DNA of 64,000 nt from Muribaculaceae bacterium (GTDB lineage: Bacteria; Bacteroidota; Bacteroidia; Bacteroidales; Muribaculaceae). Made by a program: the position numbers and the translations under genes. Below, piece after piece: positions 46,061-55,672 of the stretch. The notes beneath the pieces were generated by a model. That model worked only from the letters and a program-made list of their open reading frames with translations, searched no databases and had not been told where the DNA came from. The stretch covers positions 1 through 64,000 of the forward strand of contig JAIDDJ010000023.1 of assembly GCA_029055345.1 (NCBI GenBank). The letters run 5' to 3'. Each line of letters opens with the position of its first letter. Positions within the stretch are counted from its first letter, which is position 1.

Positions 46061-46510
46061 TTATTCTTCTTCTTCAGCTACAACGTCAAATTCGATGTCA
46101 GCTGAAACATCGCGAAGGAATCTAACGATAGCAGTGTAATGACCTAGGTGCTTAACTGTTTCGAGTTCGATAATCTTGCGATCAACCTGATGACCGAGTT
46201 TAGCGAGTTCATCAGCCACGCGGGCAGCGTTTACAGAGCCGTAGATAGCGCCGTTAGCGGCAGCCTTAGCGGGAATAGTAAGGGTTACGCCCTCGAGAGC
46301 TTTAGCGGCAGCCTCTGCATCCTCGTGAATTTTAGCGATTTTATGAGCGCGCTGCTTCTGGTCTTCTGCGAGACGCTTGAGAGCCGCATCGGAAGCAATG
46401 ATTGCCAGACCTTGCGGAATGAGGTAATTGCGGCCATAACCACTCTTCACCTCTACGACATCATCCTTATAACCCAAGCTGGGAATATTTTCTTTAAGAA
46501 TTACTTTCAT
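46061..46510 (-). CDS. rplI: 50S ribosomal protein L9
   Basis: This 149-residue protein has the N-terminal rRNA-binding domain MKVILKENIPSLGYKDDVVE, followed by VKSGYGRNYLIPQGLA. A long helix and a C-terminal domain (YGSVNAARVADEL) follow. It ends in an acidic EEEE tail. It is the last gene of the operon. Confidence 0.97.
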   Translation of the reverse strand: MKVILKENIPSLGYKDDVVEVKSGYGRNYLIPQGLAIIASDAALKRLAEDQKQRAHKIAKIHEDAEAAAKALEGVTLTIPAKAAANGAIYGSVNAARVADELAKLGHQVDRKIIELETVKHLGHYTAIVRFLRDVSADIEFDVVAEEEE

Positions 46511-46530
46511 TGTGATATGATTTAGAGTGA

Positions 46531-46797
46531 TTATTTCATAAGGTCGGTAACATAGGGAAGGAGTGCAAGGTGACGAGCACGTTTCACAGCCTGAGCCACA
46601 CGACGCTGGAATTTGAGAGAAGTGCCGGTGATGCGGCGGGGAAGAATTTTACCCTGCTCGTTGAGGAACTTCTTAAGGAATTCAGGATCCTTGTAGTCGA
46701 TATACTTAATACCGCTGCGTTTGAAACGGCAGTATTTTTTCTTTTTGGTATCAACCGTAAGAGGGGTGAGGTAACGGATTTCGTTGTTAGCTGCCAT
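46531..46797 (-). CDS. rpsR: 30S ribosomal protein S18
   Basis: This 88-residue protein contains [19 protein letters not shown] and [20 protein letters not shown], the S18 core. It sits in the usual order S6, S18, L9. Confidence 0.97.
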   Translation of the reverse strand: MAANNEIRYLTPLTVDTKKKKYCRFKRSGIKYIDYKDPEFLKKFLNEQGKILPRRITGTSLKFQRRVAQAVKRARHLALLPYVTDLMK

Positions 46798-46799
46798 GA

Positions 46800-47189
46800 T
46801 TATGCCTCCTTTGCTTCAGTGGCTTCAGCGTTAGCTTCAGCGGGTTCAACCTGTGGTTTTTCTGATCTCAGTTTACGACGCTTTTCAGCATAGAGAGCTG
46901 CATACTTGTCGAGGCGGAAAGTGAGGAAGCGAATCACGCGTTCGTCACGGCGGAAGGCAGTCTCAAGACGCTTAACGATAGTCGGTTCGGCTTCAAACTC
47001 AAAAAGAGTATAGAATCCTGTCGACTTCTTCTGAATAGGATATGCAAGCTTGCGCAGACCCCAAAGCTCCTCGTTGATGAGAGTAGCATCGTTCTGCTTG
47101 AGCACATCCTTGAATTTTTCTACCGCTTCCTTCATCTGGTCGTCAGACAAAACGGGAGTCAAAATGAAAACGGTTTCGTAACGATTCAT
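46800..47189 (-). CDS. rpsF: 30S ribosomal protein S6
   Basis: This 129-residue protein starts [20 protein letters not shown] and contains [19 protein letters not shown] and [16 protein letters not shown], the S6 signature. A Glu/Ala-rich C-terminal extension (about 110-129) is common in this phylum. It is the first gene of the ribosomal operon. Confidence 0.97.
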   Translation of the reverse strand: MNRYETVFILTPVLSDDQMKEAVEKFKDVLKQNDATLINEELWGLRKLAYPIQKKSTGFYTLFEFEAEPTIVKRLETAFRRDERVIRFLTFRLDKYAALYAEKRRKLRSEKPQVEPAEANAEATEAKEA

Positions 47190-47268
47190 AATTTGAATGT
47201 GTTTTGTTAATTAATTTATATTCAGCAACTCAGGAGCAGAAATGAATAGCGCCTGACTTTTGCGACTG

Positions 47269-47300
47269 CAAAGTTAACAATTTTTTTTGTAATAACCAAA
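47269..47300 (-). promoter_or_regulatory. Bacteroidetes-type promoter of rpsF
   Basis: On the minus strand TTTG (47300-47297), a 20-nt spacer and TAACTTTG (47276-47269) match the consensus. Its leader of about 75 nt could hold S6/S18 autoregulation, which I cannot confirm. Confidence 0.7.
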
Positions 47301-47377
47301 TATTTAGATCCCTTTCCCCAATATTTGCGAAGGCTGGGGAACAGCCCAAATATTTTTTACGATTTTAAGCTTAAGGA

Positions 47378-48409
47378 TTAGTCTATGCGCTTTGTGTTGC
47401 CATACTTGTCGGTCTTGTAGGTGCCCAATGGACCGAAATTAGTTGAACCTCCATCATTATCTTTGGTGTTGATTCCGGAGAACATCCACCCTGCACCGAT
47501 CAGTAGACAAGCTGCAAAGAGGAAGTTAATGACAACGAAAATAATCGAAATAACCGTCAGTATCGTTCCTATGATAAGCAAAACAGTTATAATAATGTTA
47601 GCCACACCATTCACTTGTCCGACAAAAAGATACTCCTTATAAGAAAAGACCATTAGTACAGCAACCAGAGAATACGGAATAAGGAGTGGAGTTGCAATCC
47701 AATAACCGACATCCTCCGGATTGACCCACCACGCGGCATCTGTGCCTAAAGAGAATGCCGCTCCGATTTCAAGCAAGGAAATAATACAAACCGGTATTGC
47801 AAAGCAATAACGAACAAAGCACGAGACTTTCTCTTTGAAAAAGCGTCTTAACCAGAAGATTACCGATATAAAGGCACATATTAGTGCAATCAGACCAGGC
47901 GTCCAGGTTCTGTAAAAATCTCCAAGCCAAGAGTTACTGAGATAATTCCTTACTCCTAAATCGGCAGTAGTTTCACCATTCTCGTCAACCGGCTTAATAT
48001 TCTTTTCGGGAAGAGGAAGCAGATAGTGTTTCCCTTCATGGATTATAATGAGATTATCACGGGATATATAGGGTGAACCTTTATAATTCCACTTCTTATC
48101 AGGATGAATTTCAAACCCTTCGAATTCGGTTCCGTTTTCGAGGTAAATTTCTCTCGCACCCTTTATATATTTCCAGTTCTCTCCTTCTTGTTCTACAGGA
48201 ATGACACGTGCCTTACCCTCCTTACTGGAAACAACGTATCTTTGATTTTCTGCCATGGCGGATGAAATACCTACAAAAAGAAGAAGCATCAAGATAACAA
48301 GTTTTCTTAAGCCTGCTGATACCGGAGGATTGGTTAACCGACCGACAAATATACCTGCATGACTGTAATTGAAGTTTACAGATTCATGGTCTTTCCTGCT
48401 TTTTGACAT
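47378..48409 (-). CDS. Membrane protein of unknown function
   Basis: This 343-residue protein has an N-terminal hydrophobic segment (about 36-54, LVILMLLLFVGISSAMA). A soluble region of about 110 residues follows with short beta strands (RYVVSSKEGKARVIPVEQ, YLENGTEFEGFEIHPDKKW). Four or five membrane segments lie between about 168 and 320. The N-terminus before the first segment is long and charged, so the Met at residue 41 could be the true start. I recognise no family. A TAAATTTG box lies upstream (48445-48438). It is divergent to the oxalate operon. Confidence 0.6.
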   Translation of the reverse strand: MSKSRKDHESVNFNYSHAGIFVGRLTNPPVSAGLRKLVILMLLLFVGISSAMAENQRYVVSSKEGKARVIPVEQEGENWKYIKGAREIYLENGTEFEGFEIHPDKKWNYKGSPYISRDNLIIIHEGKHYLLPLPEKNIKPVDENGETTADLGVRNYLSNSWLGDFYRTWTPGLIALICAFISVIFWLRRFFKEKVSCFVRYCFAIPVCIISLLEIGAAFSLGTDAAWWVNPEDVGYWIATPLLIPYSLVAVLMVFSYKEYLFVGQVNGVANIIITVLLIIGTILTVISIIFVVINFLFAACLLIGAGWMFSGINTKDNDGGSTNFGPLGTYKTDKYGNTKRID

Positions 48410-48673
48410 ACAATTTAATTTATTAAGTTGATAATGGCAAATTTAGGAAATTTTTTTTAATTTCGAAACATATTTTCCTTTATAATTATGTATTAGGTTT
48501 CGCCACTCTGCAATATTCACTGCAAGATCTCAAAAGTTGGAAGCAAAAAACTTCAGAATAATATTAACCATGATTAAATTTTGTTAATAATATTGTTAAA
48601 AAAAGAAAACCGTAATGTATCGATGTTTTAAATTCGAAAAAAGATTAAAATTATTAATTAAAATATTAAAACT

Positions 48674-49987
48674 ATGACCAACACAGCACCTTTACAGGGA
48701 ATTAAAGTAGTAGATTTCACAGAAGTACAGTCAGGACCATCATGCACACAGATGCTCGCATGGCTTGGCGCAGAAGTTATCAAAATCGAACGTCCCGGCG
48801 TAGGCGATGCCACACGTAAGGAACTTCAGTTTAATCCTGATCTGCCAAGTTATTATTTCCTCCAGCTCAACAGTGACAAGAAATCACTTTCACTTGATGC
48901 AAAGACTCCGGACGGAAAGGCTATTCTTACCCAACTTATTAAAGAATGTGATATTTTCGTAGAAAATCTTCATCCCGGAGCAATGGATAAGCTCGGCTTC
49001 AGCTGGGAGGCCGTTCACGAGTTGAATCCAAAATGTATTTATGGCACAATCAAGGGGTTCCCATTGTCGTCACAATATAAGGATCTGAAGGCATACGAAC
49101 CCATCGCCCAGGTGACAGCCGGCGCAGCCACCACTACAGGATGGTATGAAGGCGAATATAATATTCCGACTCAGTCGGGCGCAGCACTCGGAGACTCCAA
49201 TACAGGTATGCACCTTCTGATCGGTCTTCTCGCAGCTCTTCAGCAGCGCAACCGCACCGGTGAGGGCGTTTACGTATATCAGTCGATGCACAACGCATGT
49301 CTTAACCTCTGTCGAATCAAGACCCGCGACCAGCTCACTCTCGACAAGATCGGTTATCTGACACAGTTCCCGCAATATCCTAATGGAAAATTTGGTGACT
49401 GCGTTCCTCGCGCCGGAAATATTGAAGGTGGCGGCGTGCTCGGTTGGACTTACAAATGTAAGCCTGCAGGCAACCTTGACTCGGCAATTGATGCCAATAA
49501 TTACGTCTACATAATTCTCCAGCGCGGCGCGAAGGATTTCGAAGCAGCCTGCAATGCAATGGGCTTCCAGGATTGGCTTACCAACCCCGACTTTAATACA
49601 GCCGATGCGCGCGACCGCCACAAACAGGAGATTTATCAGAGAATCGGCGAATGGACAGCAGATAAGACCAAGTTTGAGGTAACCGAGATTCTCGGTAAGG
49701 CAGGAGTGCCGGTTGGACCGGTATTGTCTACAAAAGAGATTATGACAGATGAGTCACTCTACGATGGCAATACACTCGTAAGAATCAATCAAGGTGGTGA
49801 AATCGGTGAATTTGTCACAGTAGGATGTCCGTTTACCATGAGTAATTATCAGCCTACTTATGGTCCTTGTCCATCACTCGGAGGTAATACAGAAGAGATT
49901 CTTACTTCACTCGGATATACTGCAGAACAGCAGAAAGAATTTGCAGCCAACGGTACAACCAAACCGCTTGCGGACGGCAAAATGTAA
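48674..49987 (+). CDS. frc: Formyl-CoA:oxalate CoA-transferase
   Basis: This 437-residue family III CoA-transferase moves CoA from formyl-CoA to oxalate. It starts PLQGIKVVDFTEVQSGPSCT, the usual start. The catalytic aspartate is Asp174 in GAALGDSNTGMH, matching Asp169 of the Oxalobacter enzyme. A Gly-rich loop (GGGVLGWTYKCKP) stands where the family has its flexible glycine loop. The next gene encodes oxalyl-CoA decarboxylase, which confirms the pathway. The 264-bp leader (48410-48673) is AT-rich; I saw no clear promoter. Confidence 0.95.
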   Translation: MTNTAPLQGIKVVDFTEVQSGPSCTQMLAWLGAEVIKIERPGVGDATRKELQFNPDLPSYYFLQLNSDKKSLSLDAKTPDGKAILTQLIKECDIFVENLHPGAMDKLGFSWEAVHELNPKCIYGTIKGFPLSSQYKDLKAYEPIAQVTAGAATTTGWYEGEYNIPTQSGAALGDSNTGMHLLIGLLAALQQRNRTGEGVYVYQSMHNACLNLCRIKTRDQLTLDKIGYLTQFPQYPNGKFGDCVPRAGNIEGGGVLGWTYKCKPAGNLDSAIDANNYVYIILQRGAKDFEAACNAMGFQDWLTNPDFNTADARDRHKQEIYQRIGEWTADKTKFEVTEILGKAGVPVGPVLSTKEIMTDESLYDGNTLVRINQGGEIGEFVTVGCPFTMSNYQPTYGPCPSLGGNTEEILTSLGYTAEQQKEFAANGTTKPLADGKM

Positions 49988-50011
49988 TCCCACACCTTAG
50001 ATTTGAAAGAA

Positions 50012-51754
50012 ATGAGCACAACAGAAAATACAAATACCGGAGCGGCGAAGCCGCAGTTTCCGGAACAGGTGACCGGAATGTACATTCTCGCCGAGTCACT
50101 GAAAAGAATGGGTATATCGGATGTCTACGGTCTCGTAGGCATCCCGGTAACCGAAGCTGCCTATGCCATGCAAAAAATCGGCATTAATTTCTACGGATTC
50201 CGTTTCGAGCAGCAGGCCGGTATGGCTGCCGCTACTCATGGCTTCCTCACTAAGACTCCGGGCGTGTTGTTAACCGTATCATCGCTTGGCTTCATGAACG
50301 GACTGACGGCCACTGCGAACGCTACAGTGAACTGCTACCCTATGATTCAGATATCAGGGGCGAGCGACCCGACAATGGTCGACATGAACATGGGCACATA
50401 CGAGCAGCTTGACCAGCTGAATACAGCGCGTCCGCTTGTAAAGGCGGCATTCCGCTGCTCCCATGCAAAGGATATTCCGTCGGCAGTGGCCCGTGCATAC
50501 AGAGCTGCCGTCACCGGCAGACCGGGCGGTGTCTATATTGACATGACTACTCCCGCACTCGGAGAGATAATGAACCGTGCGGACGCCGAGGCGTTGTTCT
50601 ATACTCCCGTGGATATCTACTCTCCGGTAGCTCCGAATTCGGATTCAGTGAAACGCGCGGTAGAAATCCTAACGTCGGCCAAACGACCTGCAATTCTTCT
50701 TGGTAAGGGCGCGGCTTATGCTCAGGTTGATGACAAAATCAAGGAACTTGTAGAAAAGGGTAACATACCATATCTTGCAATGTCGATGGCCAAAGGCCTG
50801 CTTCCGGACAACGGCCCGTTGAGCGCACTTTCCTGCAGAAGCACGATTATGGAAAAGGCGGATGTAGTAATGGTGATCGGTGCCCGCATCAACTGGATGC
50901 TTCAGTTCGGTCGCGGCAAATGGAATCCTGATATGAAATTCATCCAGCTCGATGTGGAGCCGGAAGAAATCGACCGGAACGTTCCGATCGCAGCTCCGGT
51001 AGTAGGAGACATGGGTCTTGCGCTTGACGCAATACTCGCCGAACTTGAAGGCAAAAAGATGTCGGCCGATCCTGATTGGGTAAGTTCGCTGCAGGCAGAA
51101 AGCAAAGAGAAGAATGCTAAATTCACCAAGCGTCTTGAAGAAGCCCAGACTGCAAGTCCAATGAATCACTGGACGGCAATTGGCGCTATCAAGCCTGTGC
51201 TTGAGGCCAATCCAGATGTAATTCTCGTAAATGAGGGAGCAAATACGCTTGATGATACCCGCGACTCAATTGATATGTTCCTTCCTCGCCATAGAATCGA
51301 TTGCGCTACTTGGTCGATTATGGGTATGGGAATGGGTTCGACTATAGGTGCGGCAGTTGCCACCGGAAAGAGTGTTGTCGCTGTGGAAGGTGATTCAGCA
51401 TTCGGCTTCTCAGGCATGGACTTCGCAACCATCTGTAGGTTCGGACTCCCCTGCACCGTAGTGATTTTCAACAATGGTGGTATTTACAACGGTATTGGTG
51501 TCAATCCTTCGGGTGGAACGGCACCGGCTCCGACTACTCTTGACATTCACGCCCGTTATGACAAATTGGGAGAAGCATTTGGCGCCGACACATACTATGT
51601 AACGACTCCACAGGAACTCACAGATGCCCTCAAGAAGTCAATCGATTCCAAGCGACCGACATTAATTGATGTGCAGCTTGCAGCAGATTCAGGCAAGGAA
51701 AGCGGTCACATCGGCTATCTGAATCCGACTCCGCTAATTGATTATACGGTATAA
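50012..51754 (+). CDS. oxc: Oxalyl-CoA decarboxylase
   Basis: This 580-residue thiamine diphosphate enzyme converts oxalyl-CoA to formyl-CoA and CO2. The Glu that activates ThDP is Glu66 in FYGFRFEQQAGMAA. The ThDP/Mg motif is GDSAFGFSGMDFATI ... FNNGGIYNG. I chose the ATG at 50012, which lies behind TTTGAAAGAA; a TTG at 50003 would add three residues. It follows frc by 24 bp. With frc it forms a cycle that regenerates formyl-CoA and releases formate. Confidence 0.96.
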   Translation: MSTTENTNTGAAKPQFPEQVTGMYILAESLKRMGISDVYGLVGIPVTEAAYAMQKIGINFYGFRFEQQAGMAAATHGFLTKTPGVLLTVSSLGFMNGLTATANATVNCYPMIQISGASDPTMVDMNMGTYEQLDQLNTARPLVKAAFRCSHAKDIPSAVARAYRAAVTGRPGGVYIDMTTPALGEIMNRADAEALFYTPVDIYSPVAPNSDSVKRAVEILTSAKRPAILLGKGAAYAQVDDKIKELVEKGNIPYLAMSMAKGLLPDNGPLSALSCRSTIMEKADVVMVIGARINWMLQFGRGKWNPDMKFIQLDVEPEEIDRNVPIAAPVVGDMGLALDAILAELEGKKMSADPDWVSSLQAESKEKNAKFTKRLEEAQTASPMNHWTAIGAIKPVLEANPDVILVNEGANTLDDTRDSIDMFLPRHRIDCATWSIMGMGMGSTIGAAVATGKSVVAVEGDSAFGFSGMDFATICRFGLPCTVVIFNNGGIYNGIGVNPSGGTAPAPTTLDIHARYDKLGEAFGADTYYVTTPQELTDALKKSIDSKRPTLIDVQLAADSGKESGHIGYLNPTPLIDYTV

Positions 51755-51858
51755 GACCGGATTTTCAGTCGCCACTGATAATTGAAAAAGTTATTGTTAA
51801 TACTTAAGCTCACTTAAGGATTATTAGGTGAGCTTAATTTATAAAAAATCAGAAGGAA

Positions 51859-52827
51859 ATGTTACACATTATATTATATGCGATTGTCCCGATTGTGGTG
51901 GTAATGCTCGCAGGATATATATCTGGCAAGAAGGGGGCATTTTCGGGTGATGACGCGAAAAAATTCAACAAAGTTGTGTTGGATTTCGCACTTCCGGCAG
52001 CCTTGTTCGTCTCAATCGCTCAGGCCACAAGGGAAGACCTTGCGAAAGACCTTCGCCTGACATTAGTATCGCTAATCGGCATTATGGGTTGCTTCATGGC
52101 GGTATATTTCGTATTCAGATATTGCTTCAAGAAGAATACGGGAGCTGACGCGGCAGTATCAGCACTTATCAGCGGCTCCCCTACTATCGGATTCTTAGGA
52201 TTTGCGGTGCTGGAGCCTATATTCGGAACCACCCCCGCCGTGGCTCTTGTAGTGGCAATTGTCGGAATTGTGGTCAATGCGATTGGAATTCCGGTTGGCC
52301 TGTCACTGATGAATGCATCTCTTGACAGTACGGATCCGAAGACAGGGAAAAAGCCGAGCGCATGGAAACCGGTGCTTCACGCATTGGCACAGCCTGTGGC
52401 TTGGGCTCCTATTTTAGCCGTAGTCATGGTGCTTGTTGGCATCAAGTGGCCCGATTGGCTGAGTCCATCCTTCAACCTTATCGCCAAAGCAAATGCTTCT
52501 ATGGCAGTTTTCTCAGCCGGTATCACATTGTCGGCAATCAAGATTTCAATCAACTGGCAGGTAATCCTGGGCTCAATCATGAAGATGATTCTTATGCCAC
52601 TTGTTATCCTTGCCTTAGGTCTTGCATTCCATATGGATCCCGAAAACCTTAAGATGCTTGTAGTAGCAGGCGCGCTTCCACCGGCATTCTCCGGCATCAT
52701 CATCGCCGACGAGAACAATACCTACGTAGCAACCGGAACATCCTCACTGACTCTCTCAGTGATTCTATTCGTAGGCTTCTGCCCGCTCTGGATTTGGCTG
52801 ACGGATGTTGCCATCAACATGTTCTAA
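51859..52827 (+). CDS. AEC-family carrier, probable oxalate/formate transporter
   Basis: This 322-residue protein has about 10 membrane segments in two halves. The N-terminal half has MLAGYISGKKGAFSGDDAKKFNKVV, the start of the auxin efflux carrier (AEC) family. ALISGSPTIGFLGFAVLE and ALPPAFSGIIIADE are at the two broken helices. AEC carriers include MdcF (malonate) and E. coli YfdV, which is also next to frc/oxc homologues. Oxalate uptake with formate release is inferred from position. It is the third gene of the oxalate unit, 104 bp behind oxc. Confidence 0.85.
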   Translation: MLHIILYAIVPIVVVMLAGYISGKKGAFSGDDAKKFNKVVLDFALPAALFVSIAQATREDLAKDLRLTLVSLIGIMGCFMAVYFVFRYCFKKNTGADAAVSALISGSPTIGFLGFAVLEPIFGTTPAVALVVAIVGIVVNAIGIPVGLSLMNASLDSTDPKTGKKPSAWKPVLHALAQPVAWAPILAVVMVLVGIKWPDWLSPSFNLIAKANASMAVFSAGITLSAIKISINWQVILGSIMKMILMPLVILALGLAFHMDPENLKMLVVAGALPPAFSGIIIADENNTYVATGTSSLTLSVILFVGFCPLWIWLTDVAINMF

Positions 52828-52843
52828 TCGAAAAAATATAAAT

Positions 52844-52900
52844 ATTTGACAATTAAAAAATGTGATGCACGTCATGCATCACATTTTTTAATTGTCAAAT
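52844..52900. terminator. Perfect 26-bp bidirectional terminator
   Basis: The arms 52844-52869 and 52875-52900 are fully complementary around a 5-nt loop. They include an A6 stretch in one arm and T6 in the other. It stands between the convergent ends of the AEC carrier and the acyl-CoA dehydrogenase. Confidence 0.85.
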
Positions 52901-52938
52901 AAATTGCAGTCACCGGGAATACCGGTGATTCGAATAAA

Positions 52939-54639
52939 TTAGAAGAGGTAGTTTTCGATTTGTTCGGGGCGGAAGTTGCCGATGAAGTCGGCGTGTTTAG
53001 CCACTTCTGCCTGACCGAGCTTAACGAATACTCGGAGAGAGCGTTCGAAGCTATCGTTGCGATTCGAGTCTTCGAGAAGAAGAAGGCCCATAATCGTATA
53101 ACCGGCCATCTCGACAAGGCGACGCGCCATGAAGTCAAGATATTTCGGATCATTGACACCTGTCACAGCTTCTACAGCATTGGCATACTGCTGGGCCATG
53201 AAATCGAGGGTTGCTTTTACGTCCTGAAGGGCGGGTTTGCATTCCACTGCAAGCTGCTCCTTGATCCAGTTGGCATAAGTGCCGGTAGTGACGTGGCGGA
53301 TAGCCGCAACTACCTGAAGCTGGGTTGTACCCTCATAGATAGAAGTTATACGGGCATCGCGATAGATACGTTCGCAGGCATAATCCTTCATGAATCCCGA
53401 ACCTCCGTGAATCTGGATAGCGTCATACGCATTCTGGTTGCAGAACTCGGAAGTCATGCCCTTGGCGAGCGGAGTGAAGGCGTCAGCGAGTTTTGAATAC
53501 TCCTTACCCTCCTTCTTCTCTTCGACTTCGAGTTTACGCTCCTTGGCGATATCATCATAAGCTTTATAAATATCCACGAACCGGGTGCAAGCATATAGAA
53601 GGGCGCGGGAGGCATCGAGTTTGGACTTCATCACCGAAAGAATCTCGGCGACAGCAGGGAATTCGATGATAGCCTTGCCGAACTGCTGACGGTCTTTGGC
53701 ATAAGCGAGAGCCTCGCGATAAGCAGCCTCGCTGAGACCAACGCTCTGAGCCGCAATACCGAGACGCGCACCATTCATCAGCGCCATAACATATTTGATA
53801 AGACCGAGGCGGCGCGAGCCTACGAGTTCGGCGGGAGCATCCTTATAAGTCAACTCACAAGTGGGGCTCCCCTTGATACCCATCTTATTTTCGATGCGAC
53901 GCACATTGACTCCGCCATTGCGCTTATCATAGATAAACATTGACAGACCGCGGCCATCCTTTGTGCCTTCTTCAGAACGGGCGAGCACGAGGTGGATATC
54001 TGAATCACCATTGGTGATGAAGCGCTTCACACCATTGAGCACCCAAGAGCCATCCTCTTTCTGAGAGGCCTTGAGCATTACAGACTGAAGGTCTGAGCCC
54101 GCATCCGGCTCGGTAAGGTCCATCGACATTGTCTCACCGGCGCATACCCGCGGAATATATTTCTGTTTCTGCTCCTCGTCAGCAAACTCATAAATAGTTT
54201 CGGCGCAATCCTGAAGACCCCAGAGGTTTTCGAACCCGGCATCAGCACGGCTCACGATATCGGCAGCCATGATATAGGGAGTGATGGGGAAATTAAGACC
54301 ACCGAGACGGCGGGGCATCGACATACCCATCAGTCCGGCTTTGCGGCAAGCGTCAAGGTTACGGGCAGTGCCGTCAGCATAAATCACACGGCTATTCTCC
54401 ACCTTGGGACCGTTATGGTCGACATCCTCAGCGTTTTCAGCAATCACATCGCCGCAGATTTCACCTACGATGTCAAGCACCTTGTCATAACTGTCCTGAG
54501 CATCGGCGTAATCCTGAGGGGCATAATCATACTTGTCGGCGTCAGCGAAATCGCGTTCCTTGAGGGCCACAATCTTCTCCATCATAGGATGGGTGAGATA
54601 ATGCTTTAGGGCCTCATTATCTGTATAGAAATTAGCCAT
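52939..54639 (-). CDS. Acyl-CoA dehydrogenase family protein
   Basis: This 566-residue flavoprotein carries MSMDLTEPDAGSDLQSVML (about 172-190), RFITNGDSDIHLVLARS, and the C-terminal IYRDARITSIYEGTTQLQ with the likely catalytic Glu. A C-terminal extension of about 90 residues makes it longer than the 380-residue core enzymes. It oxidises or reduces an acyl-CoA and passes electrons to EtfAB, encoded directly upstream (the start codon shares a base with the etfA stop). The substrate is not clear. Confidence 0.9.
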   Translation of the reverse strand: MANFYTDNEALKHYLTHPMMEKIVALKERDFADADKYDYAPQDYADAQDSYDKVLDIVGEICGDVIAENAEDVDHNGPKVENSRVIYADGTARNLDACRKAGLMGMSMPRRLGGLNFPITPYIMAADIVSRADAGFENLWGLQDCAETIYEFADEEQKQKYIPRVCAGETMSMDLTEPDAGSDLQSVMLKASQKEDGSWVLNGVKRFITNGDSDIHLVLARSEEGTKDGRGLSMFIYDKRNGGVNVRRIENKMGIKGSPTCELTYKDAPAELVGSRRLGLIKYVMALMNGARLGIAAQSVGLSEAAYREALAYAKDRQQFGKAIIEFPAVAEILSVMKSKLDASRALLYACTRFVDIYKAYDDIAKERKLEVEEKKEGKEYSKLADAFTPLAKGMTSEFCNQNAYDAIQIHGGSGFMKDYACERIYRDARITSIYEGTTQLQVVAAIRHVTTGTYANWIKEQLAVECKPALQDVKATLDFMAQQYANAVEAVTGVNDPKYLDFMARRLVEMAGYTIMGLLLLEDSNRNDSFERSLRVFVKLGQAEVAKHADFIGNFRPEQIENYLF

Positions 54640-55670
54640 TATTTCGTATTCTTTTTGTAATATTTAATTAATTTGGGCACGACATCCTCGACATTGCCGG
54701 TGATGACATAATCCGCAATTTTATTGATTGGAGCATCGGGATCATTATTGATTGAGATAATGATTGATGACTCCTGCATACCGGCAATATGCTGAATCTG
54801 TCCGGATACGCCGCAAGCGATATAGAGTTTGGGGCGCACGGTCACACCGGTTTGGCCGATCTGACGGTCGTGGTCAGCCCATCCTGCATCGACGGCAGCG
54901 CGGCTTGCGCCAACTTCTCCGCCAAGCACGTCGGCAAGTTCATGAAGCATTTCGAAATTTTCCTTGCTTCCCATGCCATAACCACCGCACACGATAATCG
55001 GGCTTCCCTTCAGGTTGACCTTTGATTTCTCAACGTTACGGTCGATTACCTCGACAACGTAATCTTCGGGGCGTGTATAATCCTCAGCCTTCAGGTCGAT
55101 TACCTTACCGGAATAATTTGAGTCGCGGACTTCCTTTTTCATAACGCCTTCACGGACAGTTGCCATCTGAGGACGGCATTCCGGATTGACGATAGTTGCC
55201 ACGATGTTACCACCGAAAGCCGGGCGAATCTGGAGGAGTAGGTCCTTATATTCCTCACCGGTGCGTGCATCCTTATGGTCGCCTATCTCAAGCTGAGTAC
55301 AGTCGGCTGTAAGACCGCTGTGAAGGGCGGAAGATACTCTCGGTCCGAGGTCGCGGCCGATTGAAGTTGCGCCCATAAAGGCGATGCGGGGCTCCTTCTC
55401 CTTGAAAAGATTTATGAGAATGGAGCTGTGAGGAAGAGAAGTATAAGGAGAAAGACGCTTGTCGTCGAACTTGTAAACGGTATCGACACCATAAGGAAGA
55501 ATCTGCTTCTCCACATCTTTGAGGTTAGCTCCGGCGACAACGGCCTCGAGTTTAATGCCAAGTTTGTCGGCGAGCTGACGGCCCTTAGTGAGGAGCTCAA
55601 GGCTCACATCGGCCACCTTGCCGTCTTCGTATTCGCAATATACGATTAAATTATGCTTGTCTGTTGCCAT
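54639..55670 (-). CDS. etfA: Electron transfer flavoprotein alpha subunit
   Basis: This 343-residue protein has the C-terminal FAD domain: SPIIVCGGYGMGSKENFEML, VGASRAAVDAGW, GQTGVTVRPKLYIACGVSGQ and ISINNDPDAPINKIADYVI. It pairs with EtfB, encoded just upstream. The subunits carry electrons to or from the acyl-CoA dehydrogenase. Confidence 0.95.
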   Translation of the reverse strand: MATDKHNLIVYCEYEDGKVADVSLELLTKGRQLADKLGIKLEAVVAGANLKDVEKQILPYGVDTVYKFDDKRLSPYTSLPHSSILINLFKEKEPRIAFMGATSIGRDLGPRVSSALHSGLTADCTQLEIGDHKDARTGEEYKDLLLQIRPAFGGNIVATIVNPECRPQMATVREGVMKKEVRDSNYSGKVIDLKAEDYTRPEDYVVEVIDRNVEKSKVNLKGSPIIVCGGYGMGSKENFEMLHELADVLGGEVGASRAAVDAGWADHDRQIGQTGVTVRPKLYIACGVSGQIQHIAGMQESSIIISINNDPDAPINKIADYVITGNVEDVVPKLIKYYKKNTK

Positions 55671-55672
55671 GA

